The notes below the pieces were generated by a model that searched no databases, had not been told where the DNA came from, and saw only the letters and a program-made list of their open reading frames with translations. Of a stretch of DNA of 64,000 nt, positions 33,596 to 40,390 are shown in pieces. The stretch's first letter is position 1. Every line of letters begins with the position of its first letter. A program made the position numbers and the translations under genes. Where the stretch lies: NCBI RefSeq assembly GCF_018613315.1, contig NZ_JAGGQL010000028.1, forward strand, positions 1 through 64,000. Direction: 5' to 3'. This DNA comes from Bacillus sp. ISL-37 (GTDB lineage Bacteria; Bacillota; Bacilli; Bacillales; Cytobacillaceae).

Positions 33596-33672
33596 AGAAG
33601 CGCATGGTGCACGTTCCTGCGCTTCTCGAATAAATTGAAGCATAGGGGGACCCTATGCTTCTGTTCATTTTA
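33596..33672 (+). terminator. Tandem hairpins after ytoQ
   Basis: AGAAGCGCA/TGCGCTTCT (33596-33626), then GAAGCATAGG/CCTATGCTTC (33637-33661) followed by TGTTCATTTT. The second matches the GAAGCATAGGG hairpin at 35460. Confidence 0.65.
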
Positions 33673-33698
33673 TACATCAAATATATTGACCTTAAAAT

Positions 33699-34466
33699 TT
33701 ACGCCGCCTGCTTTACTGCTTTTTCCTTCGACATGAACCAGCCAGTGGCTGCAATACCAAGGAGTACCGTGTAGAAGAACAGCTTCCATTCAACGGAATG
33801 GGCAAATTCGTATGAGATGACTCCGATATCCTTATGCCCCAGTGTCAGTACAGCCAGTTTTACTCCTACCCAGCCAACAATGGCAAACGCGGCAATCTCA
33901 AGGCCCGGTCTTGATTGGAGCAGTTTTACAAACAGATTGGCAGCGAAACGCATGATGATCAAACCGATTAATCCGCCGGCAAAAATGACCAGGAACTTGC
34001 CGCCATCCATTCCGCCAATCGCTGGCAGATTTGTGTTTGGCAGAGTCATCGCGAGTGCCACAGCTGCCAGAATCGAATCGACCGCAAACGCGATATCCGC
34101 TAGCTCTACTTTAAATACAGTTGCCCAGAAGCCTGATTTCTTTTTCTCTGCAGCTTTGTTTTCGTCTTCCAATTTTTTAAAATAAAGCTTTCTGACGATG
34201 TGGTTGATGGCAATGAATAACAAGTATAGAGCACCGATCGCCTGTACCTGCCAGACATCGACCAGGAAAGAAATGATGAATAGTGAAGCAAATCGAAAAA
34301 CAAAAGCTCCTGCCAAACCATAAAATAATGCCTTTTTCCGCTCCTCTTCCGGAAGATGCTTTACCATAATTGCCAATACCAAAGCATTATCGGCTGCGAG
34401 CAATCCTTCAAGAGCGATTAATAGCAGCAATACCCAACCGTATTCAAATAAAATCGACAGTTCCAA
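33699..34466 (-). CDS. TerC-family metal transporter (YkoY/YceF-like)
   Basis: A 255-residue protein with seven to nine helices. Family-typical Asp residues are seen in LEGLLAADNALVLAIMV and VELADIAFAVDSILAAVALA. TerC proteins of this group (YkoY, YceF) are linked to manganese efflux and metalation of exported proteins. The start is TTG 34466 with GGGGGA eight bases before. The upstream transcript has a manganese riboswitch, which supports a Mn role. It is the last gene of a unit with the FbpB-family peptide. Confidence 0.9.
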   Translation of the reverse strand: MELSILFEYGWVLLLLIALEGLLAADNALVLAIMVKHLPEEERKKALFYGLAGAFVFRFASLFIISFLVDVWQVQAIGALYLLFIAINHIVRKLYFKKLEDENKAAEKKKSGFWATVFKVELADIAFAVDSILAAVALAMTLPNTNLPAIGGMDGGKFLVIFAGGLIGLIIMRFAANLFVKLLQSRPGLEIAAFAIVGWVGVKLAVLTLGHKDIGVISYEFAHSVEWKLFFYTVLLGIAATGWFMSKEKAVKQAA

Positions 34467-34487
34467 TCACTTTTCCCCCTTTTAAAA

Positions 34488-34628
34488 TTAAGATGCATTC
34501 CCGGTTTTTTGAGCCAAGCGTCTCGCTTCAATCCGCTCTTCAATTTTTTCAAGTTGTTTCTGATCCTCCAAAAGCTCCATCCTGTTCGTCTTCAGCAATT
34601 CCTCAAAAGTGACTTTTTTCTTTTTCAT
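34488..34628 (-). CDS. FbpB-family small basic protein
   Basis: A 46-residue protein, MKKKKVTFEELLKTNRMELL and then a charged helix KIEERIEARRLAQKTGNAS. This is the FbpB-family pattern (Fur-regulated small basic proteins that help small RNAs act in B. subtilis). Too short for usual gene callers, but AAGGAG and a second GGAGCAGG precede the ATG. It lies 21 bases before TerC and downstream of the Mn riboswitch, not a known setting for this family. Confidence 0.75.
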   Translation of the reverse strand: MKKKKVTFEELLKTNRMELLEDQKQLEKIEERIEARRLAQKTGNAS

Positions 34629-34695
34629 CCTGCTCCATCTCCTTTTCAGTAGTTTCATATATCGAAAGTTCCTTCGTCTGCGGTCTGATAATAGA

Positions 34696-34828
34696 AAAGC
34701 GCAAGCGCCTCGGTCAGCCCCGACAAGCGCTGGAGGGCCGACCCATGAAGTCGTTCTTTGACTTCATTGGGCGGACCGAAGCGACTCGAGGGGCTAGGCG
34801 CTGAAGCTGGACAATTCTCGAAGTGAAG
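34696..34828. repeat. Interspersed GCGCAAGCGCC repeat, long copy with inserted hairpin
   Basis: The same start and end as the copy at 23016 (GCGCAAGCGCC...CTGGAG and GACAATTCTC), but with about 70 bases between. Those bases fold: ATGAAGTC/GACTTCAT around GTTCTTT, then further pairing GGCC/GGCG... to GGGGC/GCGCC. It lies within the riboswitch-fbpB transcript. Confidence 0.7.
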
Positions 34829-34852
34829 TTAAGTTTGCACTTTCCTATCAAT

Positions 34853-34888
34853 AGAAAAAGACCCTTACCAGACATGGTAAAGGTCTTC
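34853..34888 (-). terminator. Second terminator of the Mn riboswitch leader
   Basis: On the minus strand AAGACCTTTACC and GGTAAGGGTCTT pair, followed by T5. Nearly a copy of the first terminator. Confidence 0.8.
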
Positions 34889-34894
34889 AAAACA

Positions 34895-34928
34895 TAAAAA
34901 GACCTTTACCAAAATAGGCAAAGGTCTT
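34895..34928 (-). terminator. Riboswitch-linked terminator
   Basis: On the minus strand AAGACCTTTGCC and GGTAAAGGTCTT pair, followed by T5. Its 5' arm overlaps the 3' strand of aptamer stem P1, so ligand binding should prevent it. Confidence 0.85.
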
Positions 34929-35014
34929 GCTAACAACGACAACGTTGCCAACAAAGCCGGGAAGTGCGAAACTTCCGAAATGACGACTCTGCTGTAAAAG
35001 CTACTCCCCTTTAG
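34919..35014 (-). ncRNA. yybP-ykoY manganese riboswitch
   Basis: The minus strand contains AAAGGGGAGTAGC at the 5' end, then GTCGTCATTTCG, CCGGCTTTGTTGGCAAC, and the closing GCAAGACCTTT. These are the conserved segments of the yybP-ykoY class, which binds Mn2+ and turns genes on. It precedes two terminators, then fbpB-like and terC. Confidence is high from motif order. Confidence 0.92.
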
Positions 35015-35040
35015 GAGAACTATTCAATTAATGTAAATAC

Positions 35041-35070
35041 AATATAATTCATGTACAAGCAGTGTGTCAA
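35041..35070 (-). promoter_or_regulatory. SigA-type promoter of the riboswitch transcript
   Basis: On the minus strand TTGACA (35070-35065), 18 bases, then TATATT (35046-35041), about 28 bases before the aptamer start. Confidence 0.7.
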
Positions 35071-35177
35071 TAAGTAAGTTAGAGTCTGGGAATTTGGCCG
35101 TATGCATTTATCATTAGCATTCGTGTGCGTCCATGCCGATTGTGTTAAAATCAAATTAACTTTTTCGGGGGTTTAGA

Positions 35178-35468
35178 ATGCAAACCGAATCAACAAATAA
35201 AAAACCTTTACGATATAAAATTGGAATGTTCCTTATTATTTCATCCTTCATTATATGGGTGACTCCACTTGGCATTCCTTTTCTACCTATATCCAGTAAA
35301 ATGAAGGTCATCAGTATCACAACCAGCCTGGTACTTGCTGAAGTTACCTTCTGGCTTGGAGCGATTTTGGTCGGAAAAGAAGTCGCAGGTAAAATCAGAA
35401 AGTACTTTAACCCTAAAAATTGGAGAAAAAAACACGAAGAAAAACAAGAGGATGAAAACGAAGCATAG
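35178..35468 (+). CDS. Small two-helix membrane protein (transporter-suffix type)
   Basis: A 96-residue protein with two hydrophobic segments (about 14-34 and 42-65) and a long basic/acidic tail (KIRKYFNPKNWRKKHEEKQE). It resembles proteins called transporter suffix domain proteins. It is divergent from the riboswitch unit. Its stop codon lies within a strong hairpin. Function unknown. Confidence 0.7.
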   Translation: MQTESTNKKPLRYKIGMFLIISSFIIWVTPLGIPFLPISSKMKVISITTSLVLAEVTFWLGAILVGKEVAGKIRKYFNPKNWRKKHEEKQEDENEA

Positions 35469-35490
35469 GGACGTACCCTATGCTTCATTT
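35460..35490 (+). terminator. Terminator with stop codon in its stem
   Basis: GAAGCATAGGG and CCCTATGCTTC pair around ACGTA, followed by ATTTT. The TAG stop of the 35178 gene is in the 5' arm. Confidence 0.8.
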
Positions 35491-35502
35491 TGATTCAGTT
35501 CC

Positions 35503-36375
35503 TTATTTGCGTCTAACCGGAATCCATATTTCACTCCGGTACTTCGGTGAGGTCATATCTTTATTTTCATTCCACAGGATTTCCGGACCTTCTACTTGTT
35601 CATAACTCGAGGACGGGAACCATTCGGAATAAATCCGCCCCCAGACATTTTGGAGAGTCTCAGGGAATGGGCCGACTGCTTCAAACACCGCCCATGTCGA
35701 TTGTGAAACATCAAGTGAAGCTAGATGCTCCGGACATTCCTTCGTTGTCGCAGCACCAATATAATGATCCAGGTCTCCTTTCCCCTCCATCCGGCCCTCG
35801 GAAAAATTTGTAGACGCACTGATTAATCCGTTGGGCTCAATATTCGAAAGGTCCTTCAGTTCCTGTATTTTTTCCATATTCAAGCTGTTCCACATCTCGG
35901 CAATCTCCGGGTTCACGCCATGATAAATCAACGGCACTCTTTTTGTGATGCCGACAATGCGGAATGCTTCCTTCTCGACGATTCGATAATTCATTTCAGT
36001 TCCTCCCTTTATTGATAACTGGAAGGTCATCGGCGGATAGGCCTTCAAGGATTGACCATGATTTCTGGCTTCTGACGGAGTGATTCCATGCATGGCATGA
36101 AAGGCTCTGGCAAAAGAATCAGGAGAAGTGTAGCCATACTTCAAAGCAACATCGATCACCTTCACATTGCTGTCCTTCAGGTCAAACGCCGCTAAAGTAA
36201 GCTTCCTTCTGCGGATATATTCCGAGAGTGTAACACCAGCTAGAAAAGAGAACATCCTTGTGAAATGGTATTCCGAACAATAAGCACACTTTGCCACTTC
36301 CCGGAAATCAATCTCATCAGCCAGGTTTTCTTCAATATACTTCATGGCCTCATTCATGCTCTGCAGCAAATCCAT
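35503..36375 (-). CDS. AraC-family regulator with GyrI-like domain
   Basis: A 290-residue paralogue of the 21350 regulator: AraC HTH pair ([40 protein letters not shown]) and an effector domain ending [14 protein letters not shown]. Cys residues in the first HTH (CAYCSEYH) are not in the paralogue. AGAAGGAGG precedes the ATG. The target genes are unknown; the two paralogues may sense different compounds. Confidence 0.85.
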   Translation of the reverse strand: MDLLQSMNEAMKYIEENLADEIDFREVAKCAYCSEYHFTRMFSFLAGVTLSEYIRRRKLTLAAFDLKDSNVKVIDVALKYGYTSPDSFARAFHAMHGITPSEARNHGQSLKAYPPMTFQLSIKGGTEMNYRIVEKEAFRIVGITKRVPLIYHGVNPEIAEMWNSLNMEKIQELKDLSNIEPNGLISASTNFSEGRMEGKGDLDHYIGAATTKECPEHLASLDVSQSTWAVFEAVGPFPETLQNVWGRIYSEWFPSSSYEQVEGPEILWNENKDMTSPKYRSEIWIPVRRK

Positions 36376-36665
36376 ACGACGACCTCCTTCTACGTTAACA
36401 ATAACAGGACCAAAACCATTCCACCCGACAATTCATGCACCGCTTTTGCAGGGTAGGTTGGGACAAAACAATAGGAGGCGACCCATGCTTCGGTCCTCAA
36501 TTTTTATTGGGATGTCCCCGGCTTCCTACTGTTCGTTCTTTTTCTTTATTTTAACAGAAAGGTGATTCCCCCCTTAATTCCAGCAATAAAGTTAGTCCTT
36601 CCATTTCATTAATTGTAATATTTTACTATATTTTAAAAATTTCCAATGTTAACCTTATAATAGAT
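36376..36665. other. Intergenic region with imperfect hairpin
   Basis: About 290 bases between divergent genes. ATAGGAGGCGACCCA (36471) and TGGGATGTCCCC...TCCTACTG (36508-36531) form a partly paired structure followed by a T/C-rich run. It resembles the dispersed terminator-like sequences. No coding frame is supported. Confidence 0.4.
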
Positions 36666-36683
36666 ATGGTTAGGAGGATAAAA

Positions 36684-37694
36684 ATGAATAACTTAGAATT
36701 AGCAATTCAAGAACTCCAGACTAAGGTTGATTTTTCAGGAGCAGTCATGCTTCAGAGTGGAGACGGCCATGCCGAAACTGCAAGCTTTGGATATGCCAAT
36801 CGGACTGACTTATTAAAAAACAACATGGAAACTCGTTTTGGAATCGCTTCTGGCTGTAAGCTTTTCACGGCGATCGCCATTTGCCAGCTTGTAGAGGAAG
36901 GCAAGCTCAACTTTGATATGAGGCTGAAGGATTGTCTTGATATAGAGTTTCCTAGTTTCAGTAATGAGATTACAATCCATCATTTGCTGACGCATACATC
37001 CGGTATTCCAGATTACTTTGATGAGGACGTCATGGATGATTTTGAAGAGTTATGGATTAAGAGACCAATGTATCATATCAGGAGCCTTAAGGATTTCCTG
37101 CCAATGTTTCAGAATGAGCAAATGAAATTCTCTCCAGGGGAATCCTTTCACTACAATAACGCAGGCTACATTGTGCTTGGACTAATTGTGGAGCAAGTCT
37201 CCAGGATGGAATTCACTGAGTATGTACAGGAAAAAATCTTTGAAAAAGCAGGAATGAATGATTCGGGCTACTTCTCATTTGATGCTCTTCCATCAAACAC
37301 AGCTTTAGGCTATATCGACCTGCCTGACGGGAGCTGGAAAACCAATATCTACTCACTGCCGGTAAAAGGCGGCTCTGACGGAGGCGCGTACGTCACCGTA
37401 AAAGACATGAGCAAACTGTGGAAGGCGCTTTTTGGTCAACTTTTACTAAGTGAAGAGACCTTGCACAAACTACTCATTCCTCATGCTCAAGTCAATGAAA
37501 CAGGCTATTACGGATACGGTGTCTGGATCAAGAAGCAGGACAATCAAATTCTGAAATACCACGTGATGGGCTATGACCCAGGAGTCAGCTTCCATTCTGC
37601 CTACTATCCAACTTCACGAACCATTGCCGTAGTTTGCTCCAATAAATCAAGTGGTGCGTACGATATCATGGAGACAATTGAAAATAGTTTATGA
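36684..37694 (+). CDS. Serine hydrolase of the beta-lactamase/DD-peptidase superfamily
   Basis: A 336-residue protein. The catalytic SxxK is in GIASGCKLFTAIAI, the Tyr-containing second motif in FHYNNAGY, and the third motif region in VKGGSDGGAY. Such enzymes are esterases or DD-peptidases in the AmpC/PbpX-like group. No clear signal peptide is seen, so it may be cytoplasmic. The start is ATG 36684, with TAGGAGG just before; a longer frame to 36666 includes that site. Confidence 0.85.
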   Translation: MNNLELAIQELQTKVDFSGAVMLQSGDGHAETASFGYANRTDLLKNNMETRFGIASGCKLFTAIAICQLVEEGKLNFDMRLKDCLDIEFPSFSNEITIHHLLTHTSGIPDYFDEDVMDDFEELWIKRPMYHIRSLKDFLPMFQNEQMKFSPGESFHYNNAGYIVLGLIVEQVSRMEFTEYVQEKIFEKAGMNDSGYFSFDALPSNTALGYIDLPDGSWKTNIYSLPVKGGSDGGAYVTVKDMSKLWKALFGQLLLSEETLHKLLIPHAQVNETGYYGYGVWIKKQDNQILKYHVMGYDPGVSFHSAYYPTSRTIAVVCSNKSSGAYDIMETIENSL

Positions 37695-37701
37695 TAAACA
37701 A

Positions 37702-37735
37702 CAGGGACGATTCCTGTGATGGAACCGTCCCTGTG
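37702..37735 (+). terminator. Terminator of the serine hydrolase gene
   Basis: ACAGGGACG and CGTCCCTGT pair, with extra ATTCC/GGAA pairing inside. T-run is weak. Confidence 0.7.
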
Positions 37736-37793
37736 TCATTCACTATATGTGACTTTTGGCTTTAAGTGCGTAAATCCTACTATGTCACACGTC

Positions 37794-38267
37794 TCAATCT
37801 CTTTCTTTTGCTCTCTGTGTATCTCTAATATTCTTCTGAACGGTTATGGCTGCAAAGATACTAAGGACAAAGGACATACCATAGAAGCCCTTCTCACTTA
37901 AAACAATACTTCCGGCATTGTATAGACCGATCGCCATTAAGGAAATAGATACGATAAGTGCAAACCAGCTAATTCCATAATATATACTCGTAACTGGTAT
38001 GTCTTCCTCCCGATCTCTCACTGCCTTTTGTAAAGATACCGCTGCATACAGACCGAATACCAATACGGCAAAATAATAGCCCTTTTCGTTCAGTTGCATC
38101 GCTGCGTTGAACAAACCAATCAGATAAGCGGAAACACCCACTAACAGAGCTCCCCAGGAAGCACCTTTAAATGCTGCAGTAGGTTCCCCTTCTTTCCTTT
38201 CAACTTTCACCTTTGGCTTTCTTTCTAATTCTTTATTCAATGATACCTCATGCTCATTAGACATCAT
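37794..38267 (-). CDS. YiaA/YiaB two-helix-repeat membrane protein
   Basis: A 157-residue protein. Two copies of a two-helix unit with the ending ([14 protein letters not shown] and [14 protein letters not shown]) follow a charged N-terminus. This is the YiaA/YiaB two-helix domain. Its function is unknown. The second ATG at 38264 is an alternative start with better spacing to GGGGGAG. Confidence 0.8.
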   Translation of the reverse strand: MMSNEHEVSLNKELERKPKVKVERKEGEPTAAFKGASWGALLVGVSAYLIGLFNAAMQLNEKGYYFAVLVFGLYAAVSLQKAVRDREEDIPVTSIYYGISWFALIVSISLMAIGLYNAGSIVLSEKGFYGMSFVLSIFAAITVQKNIRDTQRAKERD

Positions 38268-38497
38268 CTCTCTCCCCCAACTTTAACGAATATATAAAGC
38301 ACTACGGATTTGCAGTGCTTATATCTAAATACATTATATAGAAGTTGTTTACAAATAATAGATAAAATTGTTATTTTTACTAAAAACTCAGCTGAGGTGT
38401 AGGTCAGTAACAGCAGATGGCCATGAAAGTCTTAATCACTTATGGTTACTTAAAATCTTCTTGTAAATAATAAAAACAAAACCAAAGGAGGATTTAT

Positions 38498-38656
38498 ATG
38501 CAGAAGGATTCTAAATTTAAAGGAAATTCAGGTTCTGCTATGCAACCTGGATATTCGGGGACAGATGCAGAAAAAGTAAAACAGGAAATCCAAAAAGATG
38601 TGGCTGCTGGGCAAGGTGCCATGACTTCCCGAGAGGCAGGAGCAATGCACGACTAA
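38498..38656 (+). CDS. Small hydrophilic protein, SASP-gamma-like composition
   Basis: A 52-residue frame, MQKDSKFKGNSGSAMQPGYS at the start and QKDVAAGQGAMTSREAGAMH near the end. AAAGGAGG stands six bases before ATG, and a clean terminator follows, so it is very probably a gene. The composition (Gln, Gly, Ala, Lys) and the AAGQG motif resemble gamma-type small acid-soluble spore proteins, but the match is weak. Function inferred only. Confidence 0.65.
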   Translation: MQKDSKFKGNSGSAMQPGYSGTDAEKVKQEIQKDVAAGQGAMTSREAGAMHD

Positions 38657-38682
38657 AAACCACTATGAGGTGGTTTTTTCCC
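38657..38682 (+). terminator. Terminator of the 38498 gene
   Basis: AAACCAC and GTGGTTT pair around TATGAG, followed by T6. Confidence 0.8.
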
Positions 38683-38702
38683 TTTAAGGCTAGGCAACTA
38701 AA

Positions 38703-39140
38703 TTATCGTAAGACGATGATCTCTCCTGTGTCTGGGTTTACCATGATCCGCTGCTCTGTTTCCTTTGATCTAACCTTAAAAGAATAAAAGTGTGTGAATG
38801 CGAAGGGATGAAATCCGGAATCCATCACAGGTATGATCTGCTCTTTTTCGTTTATGACTTCATATTTATCTATGACCTTTTCCTTCGCCTGATTATAGGT
38901 GAACCGAGGAATAGAGAAATAGAGAATCGTTAGAAACAGCATGACAAAGACCCAATATGGCACTCTCCTTTTTCCCTTTACATCCGCTTTAAAATAAAGG
39001 GCATGTGTGACGAGGAGTATAATTGGCAGCGTCGATGGCCAAACACCAATATACACCATTTGATCAACAACCGTAATTACCAGAAAAATAACCAAAGAAA
39101 TGCCCCAGCCTAAAATAGCTTTATCTACCTTCTTCAACAA
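38703..39140 (-). CDS. Three-helix membrane protein
   Basis: A 145-residue protein with helices at about 9-31, 36-48 and 61-80, followed by a soluble tail with the pattern RIMVNPDTGEIIVL, which recalls PepSY-like or signal-sequence propeptide folds. The start is TTG 39140, supported by GAGGGG seven bases before. No known family was identified. Confidence 0.6.
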   Translation of the reverse strand: MLKKVDKAILGWGISLVIFLVITVVDQMVYIGVWPSTLPIILLVTHALYFKADVKGKRRVPYWVFVMLFLTILYFSIPRFTYNQAKEKVIDKYEVINEKEQIIPVMDSGFHPFAFTHFYSFKVRSKETEQRIMVNPDTGEIIVLR

Positions 39141-39353
39141 CCTCTATCCCCTCAAGCCGCTGTGCCTCCTGCAAACGGCTAATATATATAACATTAATTT
39201 CGACTCTATTGATTAAAAACCTTCTTTTTAGTATTTGTGGGAACAAGGCAGCTTCTCCCCTACAATACCGGTTTTAACTGTTTGAATATACCTATACAAT
39301 ATAGTTAGTAATCAAAATCGATTAATTCATGAAAATGAACTGGTGAGGAATGT

Positions 39354-40031
39354 ATGACGAACAATTATGTTGAAGCATTATATGAGGAAGCTCTAAAACA
39401 CCGAAATCGCGAGGAAGCAATAAGGCTGTCTAAATACATGCGGAATCAATTTGAATATATTGGTTTGAGAGCCCCGCAGATACAGGATGTTTTCAAACAG
39501 CATGTGAAGGCCCATGGCCTGCCTGCAAAGGAAGACTTACACGATGTCATTACTTCCCTCTGGGAACTGGAAGAACGTGAGATGCAAAGCAGCGCGCTAT
39601 ACCTGTTAGATTTAATGAAAAAACAGTTCACAGAGGATGACCTCCAGCTGCTCGAACACATCATTACGACCAAGCCTTGGTGGGACACCATCGACCATAT
39701 TGCGAAAAAGCATTTCGGGTATTATCTTGAAAAATTCCCGCAGCAACGGCAGCAAATTATCGACAGGTGGATCGCCACGGATAACATCTGGCTGATCCGC
39801 TCCTGTATTTTATTCCAGTTAGGCTATAAAGAAAGAACTGATGTGGCTATGCTCGAGGATATAATTTCAAGAACCTGCCATACAAACGAATTTTTCATCA
39901 ACAAAGCAATCGGCTGGGCATTAAGGGAATATGCCAAGCAAAATCCTGAGAAAGTCATCGAGATTACGAACAGCCTTCCTCTTTCAAACTTAAGCCGAAG
40001 AGAAGCCTTGAAACATATTGGAAAGAACTAA
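39354..40031 (+). CDS. DNA alkylation repair protein (AlkD-like)
   Basis: A 225-residue all-helical HEAT-like protein. Typical sites are KPWWDTIDHIAKKHFGYYLE and DNIWLIRSCILFQLGYKERT. AlkD-type glycosylases remove alkylated purines without base flipping and use Asp and aromatic residues in this region. GAGG precedes the ATG. A terminator shared with the convergent gene follows. Confidence 0.88.
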   Translation: MTNNYVEALYEEALKHRNREEAIRLSKYMRNQFEYIGLRAPQIQDVFKQHVKAHGLPAKEDLHDVITSLWELEEREMQSSALYLLDLMKKQFTEDDLQLLEHIITTKPWWDTIDHIAKKHFGYYLEKFPQQRQQIIDRWIATDNIWLIRSCILFQLGYKERTDVAMLEDIISRTCHTNEFFINKAIGWALREYAKQNPEKVIEITNSLPLSNLSRREALKHIGKN

Positions 40032-40044
40032 AGATAGATTTAAG

Positions 40045-40072
40045 GAGCACAGGGCATTTTATCCCTGTGCTC
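40045..40072. terminator. Bidirectional terminator with stop codon in loop
   Basis: GAGCACAGGG and CCCTGTGCTC pair; TTTT follows on the plus strand. The stop TAA of the minus-strand gene at 40059 is in the loop. Confidence 0.8.
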
Positions 40073-40325
40073 TTTTAACTTTTCTATAGAAAACGATCAC
40101 CATTTCGCAAAATAATGTTACTCCGATAAAGGTAAAAAGAAAGAAAAACGGAGAACCCGTCATACCGAATGCCACCTCATTCTGAAGCGTACCAACACTT
40201 TCCCATGTACCTTCGATATCCGGTGTATAATTCATCGTTTTAATGTAGCCAATCAGCAGTATGCCCAAAAAATAGATCACATGAATGGCAATCGAGCCCA
40301 TGGCTGCTTGCATGAATAGCTTCAT
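40059..40325 (-). CDS. Small membrane protein
   Basis: An 88-residue protein with two hydrophobic segments (about 8-28 and 55-80) and an outer loop containing NYTPDIEGTWESVGTLQNEV. GGGAGG precedes the start. Function unknown. Its last codons and stop form part of a shared terminator hairpin. Confidence 0.65.
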   Translation of the reverse strand: MKLFMQAAMGSIAIHVIYFLGILLIGYIKTMNYTPDIEGTWESVGTLQNEVAFGMTGSPFFFLFTFIGVTLFCEMVIVFYRKVKRAQG

Positions 40326-40390
40326 ATTTTGGCCTCCCTGTTAAAAAAGGACAGTTTTATTGATAAAAGCTAACTGCCCTTTCCCGCGTA

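Noticed and set aside
34629-34852. tRNA-like fold in the long repeat
   Set aside because: The pairing is that of nested hairpins; no anticodon arm or T-loop sequence is present.
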